From: Paraburkholderia sp.
GTDB taxonomy: Bacteria; Pseudomonadota; Gammaproteobacteria; Burkholderiales; Burkholderiaceae
NCBI RefSeq assembly: GCF_004298475.1
Contig: NZ_SCRP01000018.1
Coordinates: forward strand, 20,075-84,074
Direction: 5' to 3'
DNA: 64,000 nt
The notes under the pieces are model-generated. The model saw nothing but the letters and a program-made list of their open reading frames with translations. It ran no database searches and was not told the origin of the DNA. The position numbers and the translations under genes were made by a program. Every line of letters starts with the position of its first letter. Positions within the stretch are counted from its first letter, which is position 1. This document shows, one piece after another, positions 54,601-62,435 of the stretch.

Positions 54601-56541
54601 GCCGTTCCACACCTGATCGAACGCATCTTCGAACAGATCCTTCACGCGGTCGATATCGAATTCGGCGTCGTCGGCCAGTTCGAGCCCGAAATCGTGGACC
54701 CACGCAGGCGCGCAATCGGGCGCCTGAATCCGATAAGGCCGCTCTTCGTCGACGCGCACGCCAAGATGTTCGAGCATCGGCAGGCTGCGCGAGAGTGCGA
54801 TTGGCTCGCCCGCACGATAGACCTTGAAGCGGAACTGCCGCACCCCGGCCTCGATGGGGCGATAGAGATTCATCGCGAGACGAGGCGTGCCTTGAACGCG
54901 CTCGATCAGTTCGATGTCGCGCACGGCGGTGCGCGCAGGATAGTCGTCGCGATAGCCCGCGGGAAACGAATCCGCATAGCGGTGCAGCAGCCGGTTGCCC
55001 TGTTCTTCGCCGAACGCGTCGAGCAGCGTATCGGCGAGATCGTCCTGCCAGCGGCGCGTTGCCTGCACGAGCCGTGCTTCGAGTTCGCGCGTATCGACAT
55101 CGGGCATCGTGCCCGGCTCGGCATGCACGACGAAATGAATTCGCGCGATGGTCGATTCGGACAACAGCGGCGTAAATTCTGCGGACACACCGTTGAACGC
55201 CTGCATGAGCAGGCGCGCGATGCGTCGGCGTATATCGGTGTTGTACTTGTCGCGCGAGACGAACACGAGGCACGACACGAACCGGTCGAAGCGGTCGCGC
55301 CGCACGAAAAGCCGCGTGCGCTGATGTTCCTGGAGGCGCAGCACGCCGAGCGCGTCGTCGTAAAGCTGGTCTTCGTCGGCCACGAACAACTCATCGCGCG
55401 GCCAGGTATTGAGCACCGTCACAAGCGTTTTGCCGAGATGTCCCTTCGGCAGAAAACCTGCGCGCTGCACGATGTTTGCGCACTTGCGGCGCACGATCGG
55501 AATCTCGGCGCTGGACACCATGTAGGCCGTCGACGTGTAGAGACCGAGAAAGCGCCGTTCGCCGGTCACTTTGCCGTCGGGGCCGAAGAGTTTTACGCCT
55601 ACGTAGTCGAGGTAGCCGGGCCGGTGAACCGTTGCGCGCGAATTCGCTTTCGTCAGGAAGATCGGCGACGCGCCCGTGATGATTTCGGCGGCGGCGCGCG
55701 GCAACGGCGTGACGCTGGGCGTCCCGGGCGGACGCCGCGCGCCGCGCAGGATGCCGAGGCCCGATTCGTCCATGCCGCGCAGGCCAAAGCCGGTATCGAG
55801 CGAGACGAGCGCATAGTCGCGTTGCCCGAGGAACGTGAAATGGTCGGCCACCATCCATTCGAGGAATGCGCGCGCCTCGATGTCCTCCGCGGTTTTCTCG
55901 CGGGCCTTCATGAGCTTGATCGTGTCGCGTGCGATATCGATGAGCTTCGGCCAATCCTCGACCGATGCGCGCACATCGTTCAGGACCTGTGCGATGTCGT
56001 TGCGCAGCGTGTCGAGTTTTGCCGCGTCTCCGCATCGATCGACTTCGAAGTGAATGAAAGAGGCGAGTTGCGACTGGGCTTCGTCGCCGGTTGCACCACC
56101 CGCGCCGCCCACGCTAACGCGGCCCATGCCGCCGTCCTTGTCGCGCCAGACGCGGAACACCGGATGCAGAACCGAATGGAGAACAAGACCGAGCCGATTG
56201 ACGGCCATGGTGACGGAGTCGACGAGAAACGGCATGTCGTCGTTGACGATCTCGATGACCGTGTGGTCAGAATGCCAGCCGTGCTGTTCGAGGATCGGGT
56301 TGTAGACGCGCAGACGTTCGCTGCCCGGTACGAAACGTTGCGCTGTCTGCCAGTGCGCCATGGCGGCGCCATAAAGGTCGGCGATGCTGCGGCTCTTGAG
56401 ATCGTCGACGTCGGCAAAATCGTAATAATGCTGGAGAAACGGCTCGACGATCTGGAACGCGGGTTCCGGTAATCGTCCACGCGCGAAATCAACGAGATCA
56501 ACAAGCAGGTGCGTGACGACTTCCTCGTTCTTCGCGTGCAT
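51682..56541 (-). CDS. NAD-specific glutamate dehydrogenase, large (about 180 kDa) type
   Basis: The 1619-residue protein is full length for the L-180 class of NAD-dependent glutamate dehydrogenases. It has a long N-terminal part with regulatory-like domains ([45 protein letters not shown]). A catalytic core around residues 800-1150 follows ([34 protein letters not shown], the GSKGGFVVK lysine, and [23 protein letters not shown]), then a long helical C-terminal region. It deaminates glutamate to 2-oxoglutarate and ammonia and is used for amino-acid catabolism. ATG at 56541 has GAGGAG. The long antisense frame on the plus strand is an artefact. Confidence 0.95.
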   Translation of the reverse strand: [1619 protein letters not shown]

Positions 56542-56984
56542 GGCGCTCTCCTCGGCGGGTGACCATCATTGCATCGGTAGTGGTGGGCCATTATGCGCCC
56601 GTTGCGTGAATGGGCCGTGCAGCGCGAGCAGGGCAACCTGCGCTGCAATCACGGGCTGGTGCGCTTCAACGGCTACCACCCGATTGCGCGCGCCAACTGG
56701 AAATTGGAAGTCTCGCCCGAATGGCATGGAAGCGCTCCCAAGCCGTCCGTCCTGTTCGTTTCGGATGTAAAGCTTTGTAGCTTTGCTCGCGTATTCTGCA
56801 CGAACTACCGATACTCGCGCGGCGAGCAGGGACGCAAACCGGGATGCCAACAGGAACGCAAACCGGCGCTTCCTTGCATTACCCTGACAACCACCGCGAT
56901 TTTATTATTGCACCGCAGCAAAATGATGCCTACACTGGATACGTTGCGTGGTCGTTACGAATGTTTTTGAAAGGAGAGCGTGAC
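56542..56984. other. Spacer with a possible gene fragment
   Basis: About 440 bases between the glutamate dehydrogenase start and a small hypothetical gene. A plus-strand frame from 56593 reads LREWAVQREQGNLRCNHGLVRFNGYHPIARANWKLEVSPEWHG before it becomes non-protein-like. It has no strong ribosome binding site and may be a decayed fragment or noise. The dehydrogenase promoter should lie here. Confidence 0.3.
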
Positions 56985-57209
56985 ATGACGACTCGATCTC
57001 CATCGCATCAATCAAACCCGATGCTACATGTCTTCGAACAAGAAGGTGGATGGCATTGGGGTATCACAATCCCCAGGCCGGCTGGCAGTGGCTTCAAAGT
57101 AATTGCATACAGTAAGACGACATTTGCCGGCGAAAGCGAGGCCAGACGAGACGGTAACGACGCACTCGATAGTCTCCCTGGCGTGGGGGGATTCTCGTTC
57201 GTGAGTTAA
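56985..57209 (+). CDS. Small hypothetical protein
   Basis: The 74-residue protein (HVFEQEGGWHWGITIPRPAGSGFKVIAYSKTTFAGESEARRDGNDALDSLPGV) is soluble, with a beta-rich middle that looks like a small globular domain with conserved Trp/Gly pairs. ATG at 56985 has a clear AAAGGAGAGCGTGAC site. No family was recognised. Similar short proteins are found in Burkholderia relatives as conserved hypotheticals, from memory only. Confidence 0.6.
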   Translation: MTTRSPSHQSNPMLHVFEQEGGWHWGITIPRPAGSGFKVIAYSKTTFAGESEARRDGNDALDSLPGVGGFSFVS

Positions 57210-57220
57210 TTCGTAAACGA

Positions 57221-57252
57221 TGATCGAGCGGAGGATCGAGCGGAGGATCGAG
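57221..57252. repeat. 12-bp tandem repeat GATCGAGCGGAG
   Basis: The unit GATCGAGCGGAG occurs twice and is followed by a third partial copy GATCGAGCGAG, just after the small hypothetical gene. It lies in a 213-base spacer before the convergent PHP-domain gene. Confidence 0.6.
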
Positions 57253-57422
57253 CGAGCCGATAACGCAAGGCGGTGGAAACGTTATGCGATGTCTCGCCTT
57301 GGTCTGGCGATGGATCGACTGATGAAGAATGGGACAAAAACGCGGAAAGGTGGAACCGCCGCACGGCGCCAGTCCACCCTCCGCTTATCCGGCTATCTGA
57401 TTATGTGCGGATATCTCTCGTG

Positions 57423-59054
57423 TTACGACCCGACCGTCACGAACACCGGGTTCGAATAGAACCACAGGCTATTGTAGTTACGTGCGTTGATCGTATTGAA
57501 GCGCGCGTCATCTTGAGTCACGACGGTCTTCTGGTCGGGTAGCGGATTGCCGTTCTCCGTTTCGCCCGGCACATTCACCCCCAGGTTCGTACCGCGCAAC
57601 CGGAAGTATTGATTCTTCGTCGCCACGTACTTGTACGTCATTGTGTTGTAGCCATCCTTGTCGAGCTTCCAGTCGGCAGCCTTGAACGTAGCGATAACAC
57701 GCGTCGAATCATTGGTGTCCTTACTGTAGTTCGGCGTGCCAGGCGCAGCGCGCGGCGTGACGTCACCGGCAATCAAATCAATATGATCCACGGTGGGGCG
57801 CGCGTTGACGCTGATGCCACTGTCAATCGGATATTGATAATTGTTGCGATCCGGGCTCTTGAAGCGGATCGTGATCGATATCGTATCTCCCGCCTTCGCC
57901 TTCAGTTCACCGCCCATATCGGCAGTGGTAGTGTCGCCGCCGATATGAAAGTCGAGCGCATTGATCAAGTCGCCGTACACGGAAAACATCTTGCCTGAGC
58001 GCAGACCTTCCAGTATCCCTTTCACGCCCGTGTACTTGTCGTCTACCCACATATAGGTTCGAGCATACTCACCGGGGAAGTAACTGCTGCTGTAAGGGCC
58101 GCGAATTTTGAAGTGGTGGTCGGAATTGCCTATGTTCCAGAAGCGGCGACCGTCACCGAGCAACGCATCCCAGACGCCGCCCACCTGCGCCACGGTGTAG
58201 TCAACGCCGCCATAGACACGGTTTTTCCGGTTTGCGTCGACATAATCCGTGGCATAGCTACCGCGATCGGGCTCCATCTGCCCTCCAACCATGCCTTCCA
58301 CGGCAAACACGATGTTCGGTGCAACGTCATTGAACTCGCGATAGTCGGCCGCACTCCAATTGCCGATATTGCGCGACGGGTGGTTAATCAACGCATAACT
58401 CGTATCCGGGTAGTTGTCGCGCAACCACGTGATCGCCTTGACTGCATCCTCGTGAGTCGCGAAGGCGCGCGTACCGGCGGCATCCCATCGGGCGACATCG
58501 GCTGAGTCGAACTGGCTGGCCTCGCGGTTGGTGAAGTAGTACTCGAATTGTTTGGCCGCATCGAGAGACGTGGTCAGTGGCGAACCGGTGAAGATGCCCA
58601 CGTTAATGTGATCGTGCGTGGGCATATCCCATTCGAATGTCGAGAAAATCAACTTGTTGGCATAGCGGCCGCCGGCCTGCATTTCGCGTACTGCCGGAAT
58701 TTCGTATTGCGCCATCGCCAAAGAGAACGGTAGCGGACCGTTGATGAGGGCAACGCCATTGTGGTCGTGCTTTGACAGGCGGAGATGGTTTGAGAGGGCC
58801 ATCCAGTCGAGGTCGTAGCGGAGCAGTGCTTCATCCAGAACGACCGACAGCTTGTCCTGCGCATCGTCCGATTCCACCGTATGGACGTGAAAATCACCCG
58901 TCGTCCATTTGCCCGTGATCTCGGGCGTTGGTGTTGGCGGCGCCGTGGGCTTCGACTCGATTGGCCTGTTGTTGTTAGCGTCACTGCAGCCATAAGACAG
59001 GGCGATGATAAAAGCCGCCATGGCGGTCATCGTCAACTTGCGAGAATTCGTCAT
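57423..59054 (-). CDS. PHP-domain phosphoesterase-like lipoprotein
   Basis: The 543-residue protein has a lipoprotein signal (MTMTAMAAFIIALSYGCSD, lipid cysteine at about residue 23), a Pro/Thr linker, and a PHP-type metal domain. That domain has WTTGDFHVHTVESDDAQDKLSVVLDEALLRYDLDWMALSNH (HxH and later SNH), YALINHPSRNIGNWS and NIGNSDHHFK (the SDxH end of the metal site). PHP domains are phosphoesterases. It is anchored in the envelope and is divergent from two alkaline phosphatases, with a Pho-box-like promoter, so it probably releases phosphate from some organic phosphoester. The start lacks any Shine-Dalgarno sequence (CCGCAAATATAGATATTTGAAAT precedes it). Confidence 0.8.
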   Translation of the reverse strand: MTNSRKLTMTAMAAFIIALSYGCSDANNNRPIESKPTAPPTPTPEITGKWTTGDFHVHTVESDDAQDKLSVVLDEALLRYDLDWMALSNHLRLSKHDHNGVALINGPLPFSLAMAQYEIPAVREMQAGGRYANKLIFSTFEWDMPTHDHINVGIFTGSPLTTSLDAAKQFEYYFTNREASQFDSADVARWDAAGTRAFATHEDAVKAITWLRDNYPDTSYALINHPSRNIGNWSAADYREFNDVAPNIVFAVEGMVGGQMEPDRGSYATDYVDANRKNRVYGGVDYTVAQVGGVWDALLGDGRRFWNIGNSDHHFKIRGPYSSSYFPGEYARTYMWVDDKYTGVKGILEGLRSGKMFSVYGDLINALDFHIGGDTTTADMGGELKAKAGDTISITIRFKSPDRNNYQYPIDSGISVNARPTVDHIDLIAGDVTPRAAPGTPNYSKDTNDSTRVIATFKAADWKLDKDGYNTMTYKYVATKNQYFRLRGTNLGVNVPGETENGNPLPDQKTVVTQDDARFNTINARNYNSLWFYSNPVFVTVGS

Positions 59055-59271
59055 ATTTCAAATATCTATATTTGCGGGTGCCGAAGAGAGGGTAGTCGTG
59101 GAAGCCGAAAGGTGCGCGTCTGCCTGTAGAAGCGGTGCCGTCACCGCGGGCGGAAAGTAACACGGGACTACTAAGCGGCGCGATGATGCCAACCCTTGCT
59201 GTCGGGCAAGAATGCCATCTTGCTGCTTGTTCGCACTCACTGAGTTTTCCTCATGAATTCCGAGGCCGCAA

Positions 59272-59305
59272 TTATGCGTAAGGAAAATGACATCTATCTG
59301 ACTCG
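59272..59305 (-). promoter_or_regulatory. Pho-box-like promoter for the PHP lipoprotein gene
   Basis: On the minus strand, GAGTCA and ATGTCAT form half-sites 11 bases apart (AGTCA to TGTCA, 59304 down to 59289). Eleven bases after TGTCA comes CATAAT (59277-59272). In E. coli phoA the TGTCA half-sites are also 11 bases apart and the -10 also begins 11 bases after the second one. The first half-site is imperfect. Confidence 0.6.
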
Positions 59306-59469
59306 GTGCGTGGCGGATTTTGCGGCGATCTCAACGTGAGCCGGGTTCGGCCTGCGCCCGCTCGCCCATCCACGCCTGCGTCTTGCAACTTTTGACGAAA
59401 CGCCGGTTTCCACCTTTTCGCTCGGCCTCACCGACGTGGCGCGTGGTTCCGTCGTGAAGTATTCCTTAT

Positions 59470-59514
59470 CTTTCGTTATGCTTTCACTGTCGAGTCACAC
59501 TTGTTCCTTAACAT
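59470..59514 (+). promoter_or_regulatory. Pho-box-like promoter for the alkaline phosphatase operon
   Basis: On the plus strand, CTTTCAC (59481-59487) and GAGTCAC (59492-59498) are 11 bases apart, with a third weak copy CTTTCG (59470-59475) a further 11 bases upstream. TAACAT at 59509-59514 begins 11 bases after AGTCA, the same geometry as E. coli phoA. Transcription would start near 59521, about 35 bases before the phosphatase start codon. Confidence 0.6.
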
Positions 59515-59555
59515 CCGAGCTTCCTGAAAACCTTCGCGACGGGGGAGTAGAAAAC

Positions 59556-60980
59556 ATGGAGCGAGCCAAACTGGCGGCGCTGCTTAGTTCTTGTGTCTTT
59601 GCACTTGCTGGATGCAACGGCAGCGATGAACGGACCAGCACCGATACTGCGCCGACTGCGGCGCGCAACGTGATCTTTTTCCTCGGCGACGGCATGGGCA
59701 TCACGACCCTGACGGCCGCTCGCATTTACGCCGTTGGCGAAAGCGGCGATCTCACGATCGATACGCTGCCTGAGTCCGCGTTCGTGAAGACCTATTCCAA
59801 CGACGCACAGGTGACCGACAGTGCACCGTCGATGTCCGCCTATATGACGGGCGTCAAGTCCAACAATGAAGTCATCGCGATGTCGTCCGAAACGAAGGCG
59901 ATCGAGCCGACTGCCGGCGTCGGCAACTGCGGTGCGAACAACGGCACACCGGCGACGACGCTGCTCGAAATCGCGAAGGCGAAGGGGTTGGCCACGGGCG
60001 TTGTGACGACCACGCGCGTCACGCACGCGACGCCCGCCGCAACGTACGCGCACGCATGTCATCGCGACGCCGAGAACGACATCGCGGCACAGCTCGTGCC
60101 GGGTGGTGCGGGCTTTAACAGCGCGCTGGGCGACGGCGTCGACGTGGTGCTCGGCGGCGGCAAGAAATTCTTCGTCCCGAAGGATGCAGGCGGCAAGCGC
60201 GGCGACGGGCGCAACCTGGTCAACGAGTTGAAGGCGAAGGGCTACGCGTTCGCGCAGAATCGCGACGACCTCATTGGCGCGGATGCGATCAAGAGTGGAA
60301 AGCTGGTCGGCCTTTTTGACTCGGATCACATGAGTTACGACCTCGATCGCAACGCGGTGAAGGAGCCGAGCCTGTCCGAGATGACGACGCGCGCACTCGA
60401 CGTCCTGCAAAAGAACCCGAAGGGTTATTTCCTGATGGTCGAAGGCGGCCGGATCGACCATGCGTTGCACAACACCAATGCGAAGCGCGCGCTGCAGGAC
60501 ACGGTCGCGTTCGACGACGCGATCAAGGCGGCGCTCGACAAGGTGCGCAAGACCGATCCCGGTTTGAAGAACACGCTGATCGTCGTCACGGCCGATCACG
60601 ATCACACGCTGGTGCTGAACGGCCCTGCGGCGCGGACCGGCAAGACCGAGCCGGGCAAGCCTGGCGTACTGGGCGTGGTACGCAAATATCAGGACGGGAC
60701 TATCGCAAGGGACGCAGACAAAGTGCCGTACACGATCATCGGCTTCGGCAACGGCGACAACCGCGTGCAGGGTAGCCGCGCGGGCACCGCGCTTACTGAC
60801 GAAGTGACAGGCGCGAACGATTATCACCAGGAGGCGGTCGTGCGGGTGCCTGCGGGCGAAGAAACGCACGGCGGCACGGATGTGTTCCTCGGTGCAATCG
60901 GCCGCGGCGCGGACACTTTCCACGGCGTGATCGAGAACAATGCGGTTTTCGATCTGATTCGCAAGGCGGTGCAGCTATGA
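59556..60980 (+). CDS. Alkaline phosphatase, lipoprotein form
   Basis: The 474-residue protein has a lipobox (FALAGC, Cys20), so it should be anchored to a membrane. The PhoA domain follows with FFLGDGMG, the nucleophile Ser92 in TDSAPSMSAYMTG, VEGGRIDHALHNTN, TADHDHTLVL and GEETHGGTDV, which give the two zinc and one magnesium sites. It releases phosphate from phosphomonoesters outside the cytoplasm. The start at 59556 follows GGGGGAG. Its stop codon region is followed directly by the second phosphatase gene, and a frame starting at 60977 overlaps it as ATGA. Confidence 0.93.
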   Translation: MERAKLAALLSSCVFALAGCNGSDERTSTDTAPTAARNVIFFLGDGMGITTLTAARIYAVGESGDLTIDTLPESAFVKTYSNDAQVTDSAPSMSAYMTGVKSNNEVIAMSSETKAIEPTAGVGNCGANNGTPATTLLEIAKAKGLATGVVTTTRVTHATPAATYAHACHRDAENDIAAQLVPGGAGFNSALGDGVDVVLGGGKKFFVPKDAGGKRGDGRNLVNELKAKGYAFAQNRDDLIGADAIKSGKLVGLFDSDHMSYDLDRNAVKEPSLSEMTTRALDVLQKNPKGYFLMVEGGRIDHALHNTNAKRALQDTVAFDDAIKAALDKVRKTDPGLKNTLIVVTADHDHTLVLNGPAARTGKTEPGKPGVLGVVRKYQDGTIARDADKVPYTIIGFGNGDNRVQGSRAGTALTDEVTGANDYHQEAVVRVPAGEETHGGTDVFLGAIGRGADTFHGVIENNAVFDLIRKAVQL

Positions 60981-61012
60981 GCGCCGACAACACGGGTACA
61001 GGGGGATACATG

Positions 61013-62404
61013 ATGTCGACCATCAAGTGCATTGCGGCGGCGTTGGCCGCCGTGGGTTTCGCGTGCAGCCCGGCGCAGGCCGCCGGCCAGGCGAAGAACG
61101 TGATTTTCTTTCTCGGTGACGGCATGGGGCCGACAGTCGTAACGGCGAGCCGGATCTACAAGGTCGGTGAGTCGGGACAACTGACGATGGACACGCTGAA
61201 GCACACCGCGCGCGTCAAGACGTTCTCGAACGATGCGCAGACAACCGACAGCGCGCCGTCCATGTCCGCGTACATGACCGGCGTGAAGATGAACAACGAA
61301 GTGCTGTCGATGTCGCCCGACACGATCGCCGTTGCGCCGGGTAAAGACGCCAACGGCAACAAGAACGCCGTCAACAACTGCGCACCGGACAACGGCAAGC
61401 CGGTCGAGACGATACTGGAACTGGCGAAGGCGCAAGGCAAGGCGATCGGTGCGATCACAACGACCGAGCTTACGCACGCGACGCCCGCCGCGACCTACTC
61501 GCATATTTGCCACCGCGATGCGGTGTACGACATCGCTGCACAGGCGACGCCGGGCGGCGTCGGCTACAACAAGTTGCTTGGCGACGGCGTCGACGTGTTG
61601 ATGGGCGGCGGCCGCAACCACTGGACGCCGTCCGTGGAGAAAGACGATGGCGGGCGAGCAGACGGTCGCAACCTGCTCGACGAGATGGAGGCGAAGGGCT
61701 ACACGGTCGCAGCCACCAAGGATAAACTCGCGCAGGCGGGCGACGGCAAGCTGATCGGTCTGTTCAGTAAGAAGGGCCATCTTCAGTACGACATGGATCG
61801 GGTCGCGGGCAAGGGCGAAGAGGGCGAAGGGCGGACGCAGCCGAGCCTGGCCGAGATGACGTCAAAGGCGATCGACGTGCTGCAAAAGAACCCGAAGGGC
61901 TATTTCCTGATGGTCGAGGGTGGCCGGATCGATCATGCGCTGCACAGCACCAACGCGAAACGCGCGCTTGACGACACGGTGGCGTTCGACGAAGCGATCC
62001 GCGTTGCGCTGGAGAAGGTTGATCTGTCTAACACGTTGATTGTCGTGACCGCCGACCACGACCACACGATGACGTTCAACGGCTATTCGGGGCGCGGCAA
62101 TTCGATTCTCGACATCAGCCGCAGCTATCGCGACGGCCAGCCGAGCAAGGATGCCGATGGCAATACGTACACGACGCTGGTATTCGGCAATGGTCCGAAT
62201 CGACCGGACGTGCGGAAGTCCGTCGATTCAGCCGAGGCGCGGAGCGACGACTATCACCAGGAGGTCGGTTTCCGGATGGGTGGTGAGACGCACGGCGGCG
62301 GCGACGTCATGCTGTTTGCCGATGGCGCGGACGCGAAGTTGTTCAAGGGCACGATCGACAATACGAAGGTGTTCGGTCTAATGCGGTCTGCGCTCGGCTT
62401 GTGA
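61013..62404 (+). CDS. Alkaline phosphatase, secreted form
   Basis: The 463-residue protein resembles its neighbour closely (FFLGDGMGPTVVTASRIYKVGESG; nucleophile Ser83 in TDSAPSMSAYMTG; VEGGRIDHALHSTN; TADHDHTMTF; GGETHGGGDV), so the two arose by tandem duplication. Instead of a lipobox it has a Sec signal peptide (MSTIKCIAAALAAVGFACSPAQAAG), so it should be soluble in the periplasm or secreted. ATG at 61013 has GGGGGA six bases upstream; an ATG at 61010 and one at 60977 are also in frame. The pair covers membrane-anchored and free phosphatase. Confidence 0.93.
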   Translation: MSTIKCIAAALAAVGFACSPAQAAGQAKNVIFFLGDGMGPTVVTASRIYKVGESGQLTMDTLKHTARVKTFSNDAQTTDSAPSMSAYMTGVKMNNEVLSMSPDTIAVAPGKDANGNKNAVNNCAPDNGKPVETILELAKAQGKAIGAITTTELTHATPAATYSHICHRDAVYDIAAQATPGGVGYNKLLGDGVDVLMGGGRNHWTPSVEKDDGGRADGRNLLDEMEAKGYTVAATKDKLAQAGDGKLIGLFSKKGHLQYDMDRVAGKGEEGEGRTQPSLAEMTSKAIDVLQKNPKGYFLMVEGGRIDHALHSTNAKRALDDTVAFDEAIRVALEKVDLSNTLIVVTADHDHTMTFNGYSGRGNSILDISRSYRDGQPSKDADGNTYTTLVFGNGPNRPDVRKSVDSAEARSDDYHQEVGFRMGGETHGGGDVMLFADGADAKLFKGTIDNTKVFGLMRSALGL

Positions 62405-62435
62405 GCCTCTCGATTTCTAGACGGACGGAGGATCG

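Larger units (their letters stand above)
59055..59555. promoter_or_regulatory. Divergent phosphate-regulated intergenic region
   Basis: This 501-base region separates the minus-strand PHP lipoprotein gene from the plus-strand alkaline phosphatase gene and contains a Pho-box-like promoter for each direction, annotated separately. The leader of the PHP gene is about 200 bases and holds no strong ribosome binding site. Confidence 0.6.

Noticed and set aside
53104-56472. Very long open frame (over 1100 codons) on the plus strand antisense to the glutamate dehydrogenase.
   Set aside because: It mirrors the codon structure of the real gene in high-GC DNA, is rich in Arg and His, and matches no family.
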